NCBI GenBank assembly: GCA_023525715.1 | Contig: CM042013.1 | Location: 74,554,494 to 74,618,493, forward strand | Length of the DNA: 64,000 nt | Source of the DNA: Cichorium intybus | Lineage: Eukaryota; Streptophyta; Magnoliopsida; Asterales; Asteraceae | Direction: 5' to 3' | Shown here: one piece after another, positions 1 through 11,299 of the stretch | Layout: each line of letters begins with the position of its first letter | How positions within the stretch are numbered: position 1 is the first letter of the stretch | Position numbers and translations under genes: made by a program | The notes under the pieces: model-generated | Databases searched by the model: none | What the model was told of the DNA's origin: nothing | Seen by the model: only the letters and a program-made list of their open reading frames with translations

Positions 1-133
1 TTCTAATTTATTCTTTTATTTTTATTTGGCCTTTAGGAATTTAGTTATATGTTAAAAGTAAGAAAACATAGATCCAATCTAGGTTGCATGTGAACTTAGG
101 GTTTTAGTTCATAGATTTGCAGAAAACCTTTCA
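1..133 (+). repeat. 3' end of the 5' LTR
   Basis: This stretch matches 6681-6813 with only a few differences and ends in CA at 132-133, immediately before the primer-binding site. The rest of this LTR lies left of the window. Confidence 0.88.
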
Positions 134-134
134 G

Positions 135-146
135 TGGTATCAGAGC
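135..146 (+). other. Primer-binding site, initiator tRNA-Met type
   Basis: TGGTATCAGAGC lies one base after the LTR end. It is the standard plant copia primer-binding site, complementary to the 3' end of initiator tRNA-Met. It fixes the element as plus-strand. Confidence 0.88.
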
Positions 147-1579
147 TTTTGATTGTTTTCTTATTGAATTGATGTAATAGTTTTTCCTAAAATTTAGGGT
201 TTATTGTTTCTAAACCCTAAATTGTGCCAATCGTTTTTTAGGGTTAGGGTTTTTGAAACCTAGCCCCTCCCCATATGATTTTCGAAAATTACCTAGGGTT
301 TTAGAAGGCTTTCTATTTTTGGTAACTTTAATTATTTAATTAAATGGATAACCTTAAACTCATTATCTGTTTTTCGAAAATGAGGGGGTTTAAGATAGGT
401 TTAAATTAATTTGATTAATTTGTGATACCTATCTGGATTTAATTAATTTAATTAAATGATAAATTAAATCATTTAAAAGGTTTAAATTTAATTTTAAATT
501 AATAGTTAATTTTTGAAAATTAAATAGATAAACAAGGAATATTTTAAAAGTATAAAATATTTGAAATACCTATCTGGATTTAATTAATTTAATTAATTGT
601 TTAATTAAAAGATAAATTAAATCATTTAAAGGTTTAAATTTAATTTTTTAATTAATTGTTAATTTCGAAAAAATTAAATAGATAAACCAAGAATATTTTA
701 AAAGGTTTAAAATACATCTTATATATATTATAATTAAAAGTTAATATTATATGTATAAGATAATTGGCCTGTCAAATCAATAGTAGGCCTAATTCACAAA
801 ACTGTCCTATAAAGAGTGTATAAGGAGACTGCCTATAAAATGGTAGTCTAATGGGTGTCCACTGTCACCCACCGCTCTCCTGGTCAGTCGAGTGTCGTTA
901 GCAGAACGGGTTTGATAGGACCGCTTAATTTCATTAAAAGTATAATGTTATTAATCAAAGTACTAGAACAGTTTTATAAAATCCCAAATCTAGTTACTTT
1001 AAGAAAAATGTGAAAGAGATGCTAACCCATGAAATTACACATTACACTTTATGAGACATCAGTGGAGCGTGTGTGGTTAACCGGCACACTGATAGGGGCT
1101 CATAAAGTGTGGTAATGGGTTTCTCATGATTTATCATTGTTGATGGAGCATGTGTGGTTAACCGGCACATCAATTAGAGATGATAAATGACATTGAGGTT
1201 ACCAAGCTAATTTGCATGGTTATTCACATGTAGTTTGTGATCCTTGGCATCCCAGTCACAAACAGTAGGGCATATCCGAGATTAAACATGCCATTGAACA
1301 GTTCAATGAATCTCACAGATCTAGGAATTTCATAAGACTGAAATTGATAAATGTGTATCTACCTTAATGACCACTGTGTTGTGATTACGGCATCCCTCTT
1401 CACAGCATAGTTGGGGTATTTTGGGTCCAAGCCTTGTTAAATAATATAATTGGGTAATTGTTTAAGAAGGATTAAAATTAAACTAATAAATTCAAATTTT
1501 ATAAATGTCTAAAGAAAGTGCCATTCTCCTCCTTTTCCTCATTCACCCATTTCTGAGAGCTTTAGAATACACCTGTTAA

Positions 1580-2220
1580 ATATGGTAAGGCTTACTGGCC
1601 TGAACTATGTGGTATGGCCTCACATATAGAGAATGGTTCTCACTTTTGCTGGCAAGCCATATCTTATTGAGTGTCCGCTCCCCAAAGCATGGCATCACAC
1701 TGCAGCTTGTGATGAGCATGACCCCTTGACCATTAAGTCTAAGGAAGTTCGTTGTCTCATGCTATTGATCATTGACCCCAAGTTCTGCAGGGATTTAGAA
1801 TTCCTGGGGTCAGATAAGTTAGCACAGCTGGTCGAGGAAAGGTTCCGAGAACCGGTTGACAAAGGACGAGCTAAGATCTTTAGAGAGCTTGAAGTATGCA
1901 GGAAGTAGCACCAGTTCACATGTTCTCAAGATTGAGAGACACATAGGTGAACTGTATAAAATTGGTTCCCCCTTTTTTGATCGGGAGTTAAGCATTAGCT
2001 CGACTCGCTGATCTGTTCATCCAGATGTACAGAAAGGGAAACCAGGGTAAGACTATCATGGGAATGCATTCAATGTTTACTCTGTATGAGTCGTTCATAG
2101 AGAAGCATAGTTCCATTGATTCAGCTACTTCGGGATTGAGTCCAGTAATAAGGCACATCAAGAAATGATCCAGATCGTCTGAACCGGTTCTTCGATGTCT
2201 CAAACTGGAAATCCACAAGG
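1580..2220 (+). pseudogene. Decayed gag-like remnant in the LARD-like element
   Basis: Reading begins at an ATG near 1580 with a stretch starting MVRLTGLNYVVW, which resembles the opening of copia Gag proteins (leucine, glycine, asparagine-tyrosine, then tryptophan). A stop follows at once, and a second open stretch runs 1633-1908 (91 residues, ending near RELEVCRK). Beyond 1920 short pieces such as GMHSMFTLYESFIEK continue in other frames. No zinc knuckle is visible. The position, about 1.4 kb after the primer site, suits a gag with a long leader. The assignment rests on weak resemblance and place in the element; it may be a chance open stretch. Confidence 0.4.
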
Positions 2221-2699
2221 TGGGACACAGTCACAGAAAGATTGGAAAAATGCTCCGAAGCCGAACGGTTTGGCAACTCAGGAATATCTTAAAACTCAGA
2301 ACTCATGATCCTTAATTCCTTGATACAGGATGTGTTTATCACATATGCTATGTATGCGTGGACTCTGTAGGACACAGGATTTTGTTGCGTAGGAGCATGT
2401 TCGGATTGGATCTGAAGTTCATGCAGTTTTGAAGTTTAGTTAGATATTATGATCTTGTTATTATACTATTCGATGTGTACGACATTGTCTTTCATATAGT
2501 ACATTGTTCAAGGATATTTTGTTAAAATAAAATGTTGTTTTTCTTTTAATACATAGTTGTTTAAATTGTCCTTGAAATGTTGTATGAGTGTGTCAATTGC
2601 ATGAATGGTAATAACATGAATGTTGAAGCATCCTAAGTGTTTGGATTCATGAATTGTATCCTCTATGATTGTTAAAGTAAATTTTGTAAGGATCAATTC

Positions 2700-2860
2700 A
2701 ACCAAAGGTCCAGTTGGGCAGGACTTTGGAATCATTTGACTTAGAGTCACATGATAAATTGAGTTCTTAATAAAATCACTTGTGGCAAGAAATGAATCTC
2801 CCAAAGATCCAGAGGACAGGATTTTGGAATCAGTTGACTTAGAGTCAGATGATGATTGCA
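2700..2860 (+). repeat. Imperfect local duplication, about 100 bp apart
   Basis: Two related stretches near 2703-2756 and 2804-2855 share CAAAG(G/A)TCCAG, TTTGGAATCA and TTGACTTAGAGTCA. They look like an old short duplication in the non-coding interior of the LTR element. A similar pair, sharing TTTGGATTTTGTGAATAG, lies at about 4130-4250. Confidence 0.6.
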
Positions 2861-5800
2861 TATCTTGAACAAAATTAACAAAGTCATAAAATTTACATAG
2901 AGATGTAAATGACATTAAGATTTTGAGCAATCAACACATCAGTTACTCTGTATTGCTCGAATCTTCAAAAAGAACACAATTAGTTATACTTCACGATATT
3001 TGTCAATTAGTATGACGAATATGGCTTCGCTTATCAGAATAAGTGAAACCATGAATAGTTCAAGAACTTCAAGGGAAGTATAAGATCAACAAGAATTTGA
3101 GTGAAAACATAAACTGAGAAAATGTTTCACAGTATATCTTCTTCCAAGAACATTGATGGTTATAATGTGTCTTAGGGAAAATGATTGAGCATTAGTCAAA
3201 ATAGTTCGATCCTCGATGTATGAGATACATATTCAGTTAGTTTTCGGTGAATTGAATATTCAACCAGTCAAACCATAGAAACCATATTCCAACCACATCT
3301 TAGACTAAGTAGGTTATGCAGACACTCTCTGAAATGTAAAGCAGGGATCATCCCACTTGTACATCGAAAGTCCAGGGTCATGTAGCGTTCGTCTGAACCT
3401 CATGACTAGCCTGTACCTGATCAACAATGTTGTTTCATTGGCTATCCCGTTGTACATGTGAAAGAAGAGCTTTTTTAGAAAGGACTCATGTTCTAAGGAA
3501 ACAGTGGGAGTTAAGACAGTTCTGAATAAGTTCAGGGATTAGCCAAGTGAAAGAACCTCTAGTCATCACTGGACCTTAACCAGGAATCAGATTCCTGTTA
3601 AACCTGACATACTCTTCTCTTTACCAGTAGTGTTGATCACCGTCATAAGTAGTTATGATCTGGGTGACATACCGATTAGTGGTAAAACACTAAAGTTGGT
3701 ACGGATAAGCAATCCGACTACTTGGAAGCATTGGTGAGCCCGGTTGATGCCAAATAAGAGAACCTTAAGGCGAGACACAGTCTATGTAACAATTTGATTG
3801 ATTTTACACCTGGTCTAAAAACCAGTGGGAGTAATTGAATCATCAAAAGAAAGAAACATGGATAGAAATGTACCTTCAGAACATCTGGTTGAGTGAGACG
3901 ATACTTAGAGTCAAGTAATTGATTCTGGGAGAAGCACTCTCAATAGAAAGATGAAATCCGAAAGGATACTGTTTAGTAAAGTTGTACCTTGTGATTCATT
4001 AGTGGAGCGTGTATGGTTTACCAGCACACTAATAGGGACTCACAAAGAGCGTGCCAATACAAAGGTACATGGGTCTGGGATTAATCTCACGGGCATCTCG
4101 CAAGAAAGGATATTCGGATTCTCAAAATATGCCAGAAGTTTGGATTTTGTGAATAGCCTGAAAGATTCCAGTAACTATGTTAGGAAGGTTTGGACTTCGT
4201 ATTCTCAAAATGTGCCAAAAGGTTTGGATTTTGTGAATAGTCCGGAAGTGTCAAAACCAGTGGGAGTATCGTTGTTATCTGCTATCACTGTATGTGGGTT
4301 ACATATTGGTTCTAGGAAACGTCTCCTACCATTACAAAGTGTAATGACTTGGTGTTAAGATATGGTTCGCTATGAAAAACATAAAAGAGATACAGCGTAC
4401 TTAGGTGGTTGCGAACATCTATTAGATAGATTAAAACTCTGCCAATATGATCTTGATAAGATTCAAGATGCATAAACTCAGGAAAAAAGAGTTTCCTGTC
4501 ATTGCAAAGTGTGATGACTTAGCATGAAAGGAATAAAAAGGGTGCAACATACTCATGTAGTTCACAGACATCTATAAGATAGATGAAACTATCAGTATAG
4601 ACCTAGCCTTGAAAATATGATCTTGATGAGATTCAAGATGCATAAGAAAGAGTCTCCAAAATGAAAGAATTTTTGAAAGTCATGACATAGGAATTATAAA
4701 GTCTTAAGATTCTGAATGGGTTTGGAATAAGATTAGATCGGATCCTACGAGCTTCTTGGATCGATCAGAAGTGTCATAAGGATGTCCTGATGACTTGATG
4801 CTTAGAGCATAGTATGTTGGATTCATGATATAACCTGGCTGGGAATACTTAATGGATTTTTGAAACACGTGAGAAATCATTGGGAAATGGTTGGGGTGAG
4901 TGTGGTAATAATTTGAAAGGAGTTTCAAATCGGTAAATTATTAACATCAGGACATGGTGTTTAAGGACTTCATGGTTAAAGAGTTTCTTTGGTATTCTGA
5001 TGGAGCGCGTGTGGTTCACCGGCACATTATAACACCTCGAAATAGTCTTAGGGTGTAGTCATGTAGACTAAAGACCCCGAGAACCATGGGAAATCGCAAC
5101 ACACGTCACCAGAATGGAGTTGTGAGAGAGAAAGACATAATGACAAATTGAGATATCATCGGAAGAGTGTCCGATTGGACTTTCTTCAATAAAGTGTATC
5201 AATGTAAGACATTTTTGATACATAGAAAGAGTGAAAGGTCATATAGACATAGATATAAAAGGCTTGAATTGAAAGTTTAAAAGAAAATAAGAAACCGATA
5301 AAAGTTTTATGACAATATCCGACTTGGTGATTACCTCGTGGAGACTTAATAATAAGCAGGAGTAGCTGCCAGTCAGATTCTTATGTTTCGCTTTTGCATG
5401 TTTTACTTCCCGAATAATTTAATTATTCAGAAAGGTCTACAGTCGTTCATACTTTGGGAAGTAAGTATTGAATCAAGACTGTCATGAATTGGTTTGTAGA
5501 TTGTCTAAGGAGTTAGACATAGCAACAGGATTGCTACAACGTTCATGAGTACTTAGAAATGGAGATTTGAGTATTGGATAAACCTACGCTCAAATAATTT
5601 CTTCATGGATTATATCACGAGCAATTTTGAGATGATAATATCTTATGGTCTTGAAGCTGAGACATATGAGTTGAAATTTGCAAGTTGGTTGTGCATTGAT
5701 AATGCGTAAATGCATCGGTAACTCGATGTTATAAAACGTATTCTTGTGTGCGATTTTGATGAGTAAAAGACACAAGCATATGAGTCGAAGCTTATTCGTT

Positions 5801-6030
5801 CCTTGACCCTGATGGGAAACATATATCTGTAGGCCTCTCGATAATTTTGAAGTTGACTAAAATGCTGGCCAGCCAGGACTGAATTGATGTGTTCAATTAG
5901 AAGTCTTATGTCATATGCAAATCGAAAATCGAGAAACAAAGTACCGGTCAGAGTTCAGCAGCAGTTTCTAGGAAGCTACAATATGCTGATTAATTAGAGG
6001 TTAATTGGTAATTATAGTCATAAACTTATC

Positions 6031-6042
6031 CAAGTGGGAGAC
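6031..6042 (+). other. Polypurine tract
   Basis: AAGTGGGAGAC lies directly before the TG that opens the 3' LTR. This is the usual place and composition of the primer for plus-strand DNA synthesis in LTR elements. Confidence 0.75.
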
Positions 6043-6813
6043 TGTTGGATTAGGTGTCTAAGCCATGACTAATAATTAGTATTTACCTAATTAATAGTAG
6101 CATAGTCCATTTGGGTTGCCCTCATAGCTAGAGGTTTGGTAAAAATTCCAAGAGAGAGAAAGGTTGATTTATTATGTGATTAATAAATCAATAGAAATAA
6201 AATAAATAGTTTATTAATATATCAAAGTGATAATATATTAATTAGAGACTATATTAATTAATTAGAAATTAATCTGGAATTAATTGGATTTAATTTAGTG
6301 ATTAATTGGATTAATTAAAGGTGTAGGGACTGAAATTGTAATTATTTAATAGTTGAGTAAGGGACAGTTTTGGCAAGCTGATAATCAGCGAAATTATGTT
6401 TGGGATAAACCATAATTTCGAAATTAATATTGAGGATAACTAGAGTTTGAATTGTAAGATAAAGGTTTATCTTATTTGAATTCAAAAAGGTTTATCTCTA
6501 AAGGCTTATCTGGTTATCAGTTTGAAGCTATAAATAGGGACCCTGGGGGAACCCTTTTTTGTGCCAACTTTCACATAATCTCTCAAGAATTTCGTGACCT
6601 CCCTCCTAGCTTGGGTGTGATCTCATTTGAGGCAGGACAATTATGCTGCTCAACTTCCAAGAAAACCTAAAGGTTATTTTTTCTGATTTATTCTTTTATT
6701 TTTATTTGGCCTTTAGGAATTTAGTTATATGTTCAAAGTAAGAAAACATAGATCCAATATAGGTTGCATGTGAACTTAGGGTTTTAGTTCATAGATTTGC
6801 AGAAAACCTTTCA
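6043..6813 (+). repeat. 3' LTR of the LARD-like element (771 bp)
   Basis: It starts TGTTGGATTAGG and ends AAACCTTTCA. The last 133 bp match the first 133 bp of the window. The middle (6170-6340) is very rich in short AATTAAT runs. A related sequence in the same orientation occurs at about 39706-40515 and is annotated there as a solo LTR. Confidence 0.87.
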
Positions 6814-7560
6814 CAAATGGATCCAAAGCCTTAACTCACTAAAGAGTAATTTCAGTAGTTGACTTTGTGATGCAAAGGACTACACTTATTTCTCAGACTT
6901 AAATACCGATAGTATTGCCATTACAAGTCCACTTTGTTGTTCGATGGCTTATTTTGTAAATGAATCATATGAACTCTTATAGATATAGAAAATTAGTATA
7001 AAAATTCACGCATGAGGGTGTTAGGATTATCTTGGTTTATCTAGAATAGTTGGTAGTGCTAATACAATTTACGAATAAATGTTTTTCATTTGCTATATTG
7101 TTTCTTTCCTTATGATTTGCGCTAGAAGTTTTTATGATATAATTACGAGCCCTGAAATACATGAATTGCGATTGTATCCTTCAATTTTTAAAATGAATTC
7201 ATTATTGGATTTTATCACGTACTTAATAAGCAGTAGAACTAACTGTTTGAAATCAATGGATCTTATACATACCTTTGAATTGCAAATTTCTTTAAATTAC
7301 CACATAGTAAAATTGATATGTTTCTTAAATACTAAACACGATGCTCACACACTAGCAATTGGGAATCAAAATCCCTTCTAAATAGAGGATTATGTTATGT
7401 TTATATGGTATCAAATTAGATCAATGGAATCGATTGATAGCTACATGGGTATAATGGTCAATATGTATTCCATTCATGAACGAAATGAAAAACAACAATA
7501 GTGGTGGGATTGAGAAACACAGGGGTGATGGGATGAAGGAGACTCTTGGGAGGCTCGGAC
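6814..7560. other. No recognised feature
   Basis: AT-rich DNA with one open stretch of 100 codons (7079-7381, plus) that shows no family signature and is hydrophobic by composition. I see no promoter, splice pattern or repeat boundary that would support a gene. Confidence 0.5.
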
Positions 7561-7818
7561 CTTGATCTAGGTGTGTTGTGCCGTTGCATTTAGCTATACA
7601 TAGTCGATATTTTAGTAGTTTATTTGATTCACCTTGGTCATTGGCGCCCTTAGCCTCCCTTATAAAAGTTTAAATTGGCCCATAAAGATAAAGCCATCCC
7701 CAAACAACCTCTTAGACTGGTACCCCGAATCTCCGAAGTTTGACCAAAGGTCAAACTGGACAAAAAGTCAACGGTCAAATGTCAAAGTTATAGGTCAACA
7801 CCAAAGTCAACCTTCATT

Positions 7819-7911
7819 TAGCGTCGCTATCTCTTATGGATAGTGTCGCTAAGTGCAATGGTCGCGAATTCCCTTTATAGCGTCGCTATCTTCATAGATA
7901 GCGGCGCTATC
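7819..7911. repeat. Palindrome cluster A (GATAGCGNCGCTATC type)
   Basis: Copies at about 7819-7831 (tagcgtcgctatc), 7839-7852, 7877-7890 (atagcgtcgctatc) and 7897-7911 (gatagcggcgctatc). Each is nearly self-complementary around one central base. Confidence 0.8.
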
Positions 7912-8530
7912 TCCGATGTTCAGCTCAAAACTTTGTCCAGCTCTTAATACATTAAACCAAGGTCTAATACCTTCCAGAACTCTTTCAATCAGACAATAGA
8001 TCAATAAAAATGCAAACTTTCACATCCAAACATGACCATGCATGCAGATGGTCAAGACCTAGGTCTAAAAAGAGAAAAACCCAAGCTTCAACACCCAAGG
8101 GAGCTTGGCTTACTCCTAAGATCAGTCCAAAAGCTCCAAAGGAGGCTCTAGGGACATAAATGTTTGACCTTTTCCACCAAACACCAAAGATCAAGCAACA
8201 AAGGGACCAAAAACCTAAATAAAGTCTCCATAAACACTAGAAAAACCCTAGAAACACAAAAAGGAGAAACTTTCTACTCACAAAGGTCCGGAGAATGTAG
8301 ATATTGTTTCCTCAAGCTTGGAGAACACCTTCTAGCACAACCATGCACCTTCTTTCTCTTCAATAAATCTTCCAAGATGATCCAAAGAGCCAAAAATCAC
8401 CCAAGGAGGCTACGGATAGGTTAGAGAGAGTTTCAGAAGCTGAAGAGGGTGAAATTGACAGCTCCTAGGGTTTAGAGCCCTTAAATATGACCAAAAAATC
8501 AAAATCTAGGGTTTTGGTGCAAAAGCGGCG

Positions 8531-8675
8531 GATAGCATCGATATCCCTTAGGATAGTGTCACTATCCCTTATAGTGGCGAAGCACGATATCTATCTGGTT
8601 AGCGTCGCTAACATTCCCCTCGATAGTGTCACTATGGCAGATAGCGTCACTATCTTCAGAGATAGCAGCGCTATC
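8531..8675. repeat. Palindrome cluster B (GATAGCGNCGCTATC type)
   Basis: Six related copies: 8531-8545, 8551-8567 (ggatagtgtcactatcc), 8599-8611 (ttagcgtcgctaa), 8621-8635, 8640-8654 and 8661-8675 (gatagcagcgctatc). Arms differ between copies, but both arms often change together (GATAGTG with CACTATC), which keeps the self-complementarity. Confidence 0.8.
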
Positions 8676-8749
8676 TACAATTTTTTTCCGAAACTTATTT
8701 CATTTAAATTCAAACTTGGCCATTTCGGAAATAAGGTCTTACAACTAAG

Positions 8750-9853
8750 CTTATCAAAATAAGTAGATAGAGTATCAGTACCTTGAACACAAGCATTTAT
8801 CTTTCTATAAACATTAAAGACATCATATCCATCAAGTTTTTCATAAATTTCCTTCAAATTAGATCAGACCTCATATGTAGATTTTGACAGAACATGACTC
8901 GGATAGATATGTTCAGCTAACAGTCAGGACTCAACAACAGCATCAGCACGACCCTAAAGTTGGGCTCTATGCTCATTGTGAGTGGGTTTAGGACAAGTAC
9001 CAATGGCAAAACCAAGTTTATTACGTTCTCTAATAGCAAGATCTATAGCACTGGCCCAGGACTTATAATTGATAGTCCCTTGAAGATTAAAGATGATTAT
9101 AGAGACTGTGCTAAGATCGCTAAATAACAGGACAACTAGGTCATTAGGGTCAAGTTGGTCTGATTTGCTAGACCAGATCCTTTAGTAGGATCCATAAGAA
9201 ATGAAAAATGGACATATAGATTTAGAAAATATGCACTTATGCAATTACACAGACAATGGATAACTATTCAACCATGATTCTTAACTCAAAAGAGTCAATG
9301 CAAGGAGAATAGAGACCACAAGAAAGAGCAGAAACAGAGCAATCAAAAAGACAGCTTCACACAAGGAAGAAAACCAATCAATAAATGATGATGGCTCAAC
9401 CTCACGATCAACAGAAAAATAAAAGAAGTCTTACAGAGCAATCACGAGGAGTAGACGTCTGGATCAAAAGTTTATAGGTGTGGAAGCAGTAATCCAGGAA
9501 CGGTTCCCAAACATACAAGCAACAATAACACAAGATCAGAGAACCGAGATCAGATATGGAATAAGAATAACAAAAACAGCAATCTCAAATGAAAATAACA
9601 TAAAGAACACAAATCTATCACCAGATCTGTAGAACAAACTGATCCAGAAGGGATCTCATGTAGAAAACATCTTCAGAACAAGATTCAAAAGTATCAACTC
9701 ATAGATCTAGGTTTTACAACAGATCTGAAGAAAAAACAATCAAACACATTAAGTTTTTTTAATAAAGGTTTAAGAAATCATTAGACACAAATTTGAAAAC
9801 CAAGATCTAGATGAAAAAAAAAGTGCTGATACCAGAATCGTGCTCTGATACCA
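8750..9853 (-). pseudogene. Copia gag 5' fragment (minus strand), truncated
   Basis: Read on the minus strand, the stretch near 8857-8750 encodes MKEIYEKLDGYDVFNVYRK followed by a QGTDTLSTYFDKLS-like run. This is the copia Gag (retrotran_gag/UBN2 type) signature in which a family helix is followed by QGxxxxxxYxxKL. It lies downstream of the LTR and primer site at 9841-10476 on the same strand. Stops interrupt the frame upstream. The copia sequence ends near 8750, where the palindrome-rich block begins, so only the 5' part of the element survives. No protease, integrase or RT of this copy is present. Confidence 0.65.
9841..9853 (-). other. Primer-binding site of the truncated copia element
   Basis: On the minus strand this reads TGGTATCAGAGCA, the initiator tRNA-Met site, directly after the LTR end. 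A second similar TGGTATCAG lies a few bases further inside. Confidence 0.85.
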
Positions 9854-10476
9854 TGTTGAAAATCAGAAATGGTTTAATATAAACATAACCGAAAGATTAC
9901 TTATAACCGAATGATTACAAAGATCAATAAAAAGCATACACTGCTCAAAAAGTATCTATCGTGACTACAAGATTACAATATATATTCTTGTACTACATCT
10001 CAAAGAAACACTCAACAATGTAACAAGAATACGGTTTCTAAAGAAAACCCTAGAAAAAAAACAAGAGATACTTTTGTAGTGAGAGAGTATGATCTGAAAA
10101 CTATCTTCCTTGCACAGTACAGTACACAGCATCAAATATATATGGCTGAACAACCCGAAAAGCCTTATTTAGAGTTCTAGAGTCCATGACTTTCTTAGTA
10201 GAATAAGCCCCAGTCCATCAAACAGCTCCCATGAAATAAGCCCACGATCAAGGAGACAGAAGCCCAAACACACAGCCCAAGTAACATAGTTAAAGTATCT
10301 ATAACTACAAAAAATATAATTAGAATTAAAAGGAAAAATGAAAAAATATATTTTGAAATGTGAGATTGACTTAGCTGGAATAACGATAAATCTCAACACA
10401 GACATAAAATGACCCTTAATATATTTTAATTTGCAGATGGGTTTTTATCTGATTATAGATTTTTCAGTTATCAACA
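9854..10476 (-). repeat. 5' LTR of the truncated copia element (623 bp)
   Basis: On the minus strand the block opens TGTTGATAACTG and closes GATTTTCAACA, so its ends form the short TGTTGA/TCAACA inverted repeat usual for copia LTRs. It is followed by the primer-binding site. There is no second LTR in the window, so the length rests on the terminal repeat alone. Confidence 0.72.
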
Positions 10477-10822
10477 TTTTAGTGTTTCTGTTTCTCGTTT
10501 TTATCTTTTCCTGACCGACAGGTTGTTGTTGGCAATGGTGAATAATGACCTTGTCATCCTAGTAAGTAAATATCGGGTCCCTAAAATCTTACTCTTCTCA
10601 GCATTGTAAGTTTCCAAATTTATGAGTGATAACTTAAGGTTTGTGTGATATTGTACCAATACATTTAATCATCTATGTATCTTTGTCCATGGGATACATA
10701 AATAAACAAGGATAGAATGATTTTAGAATCCCAAGTTATAAATTAGAACCAATAGTATTACTTCAACAGTTTCATAGATGGTATGCTTAGAAGGATTTAA
10801 TGAAGAAAACTGTGGTTCTTGC
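10477..10822. other. No recognised feature
   Basis: A short AT-rich interval between two mobile elements. It probably represents older sequence that was the landing site of the 10828-37524 copia element. No open frame of note. Confidence 0.5.
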
Positions 10823-10827
10823 TTTAT
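10823..10827. repeat. Left target-site duplication TTTAT of the copia element
   Basis: TTTAT here and at 37525-37529 directly flank the outermost bases of the two copia LTRs. Confidence 0.9.
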
Positions 10828-11288
10828 TGTAACTCCTAAACTATACTAGATATAGAACGGTATTAATCAATCACACGATTGTGCGGAATCCAATCATGTA
10901 ATAGCAACGAAACAATTAAGAACACAGTGAAATACCTTCAATGCACTCGATAATATTCAATGATCGACTAGTACATAAGGTGTATGATTGCTTGAACAAT
11001 TTCTCTATCTCTCTCTAGCTTAGCACGGTTCCCCAAAGCAATAAACACACAAATGATAGCTACAAAAGGTATTTATACCTACGCATGACCTAAGCTAAAC
11101 CCTAAGCGCACATGTGCACAAGCCCACCGAAAAACCCAGCCAGGCCCACCGAAATCCCCTTGGATTTCGGTCAACACCACCGAAAACCCAAGGGTTTTCG
11201 GTCCCTGGCCGAAAACCTCTAACAGTCATATATATTTGATTTTAGCCTAATTAAATACAAAGATTAAACTACAAAAATATTCCTAACA
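10828..11288 (-). repeat. 3' LTR of the copia element (461 bp)
   Basis: It begins TGTAACTCCTAAAC and ends TATTCCTAACA on the plus strand, and matches 19693-20074 plus 37456-37524. It contains a TATAAATACC-like box in the minus orientation near 11070. The uninterrupted stretch ACCTCTAACAG here shows what the partner LTR looked like before the gypsy insertion. Confidence 0.92.
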
Positions 11289-11299
11289 ATCTCCCCCTT
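11289..11299 (-). other. Polypurine tract of the copia element
   Basis: On the minus strand AAGGGGGAGAT immediately precedes the 3' LTR. Confidence 0.85.

Larger units (their letters stand above)
1063..5026 (+). repeat. Four dispersed copies of a 27-bp motif inside the LARD-like element
   Basis: A motif built on TGGAGCGTGTGTGGTTAACC followed by GGCACA occurs at about 1063-1089, 1144-1169, 4003-4029 and 5001-5026, always on the plus strand. The later copies carry a few substitutions. The sequence just after it (CACTAATAGGG-like, then a CTCACAAAG-like stretch) is also partly shared. Conservation against a decayed background suggests a former functional block or an old internal duplication. No function is known to me. 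Confidence 0.75.
1..6813 (+). mobile_element. Large non-autonomous copia-type LTR element (LARD-like), 5' end cut by window
   Basis: The first 133 bases are repeated almost exactly at 6681-6813, so they are the ends of two direct LTRs. A primer-binding site follows the left copy and a purine tract precedes the right LTR. The 5.9 kb interior has no long open frame; only a weak gag-like stretch (about 1580-2220) is recognisable, and no protease, integrase or reverse transcriptase was seen. That fits a large retrotransposon derivative moved by proteins from another element. The primer site pairs with initiator tRNA-Met, the usual copia choice. The left LTR starts outside the window, so the left target duplication cannot be checked. 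The interior could also be a strongly decayed autonomous element. Confidence 0.8.
7561..8750. repeat. LTR-like block with clustered short palindromes
   Basis: Runs of GGTCAA/GTCAAC at 7735-7815 and a family of palindromes built on GATAGCGNCGCTATC (clusters at 7819-7911 and 8531-8675) give this block the look of a gypsy LTR or LTR fragment. The right edge abuts copia gag sequence near 8750. The left edge is unknown and I found no partner copy or target duplication in the window, so solo LTR, truncated element and unrelated repeat all remain possible. Confidence 0.45.

Noticed and set aside
180..260. Telomere-like AAACCCTAAA stretches
   Set aside because: Only isolated copies in ordinary sequence just inside the LTR element; not a tandem array.
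7079..7381. 100-codon open frame as a small host gene
   Set aside because: No domain, no promoter or splice context, and a composition expected from AT-rich DNA.
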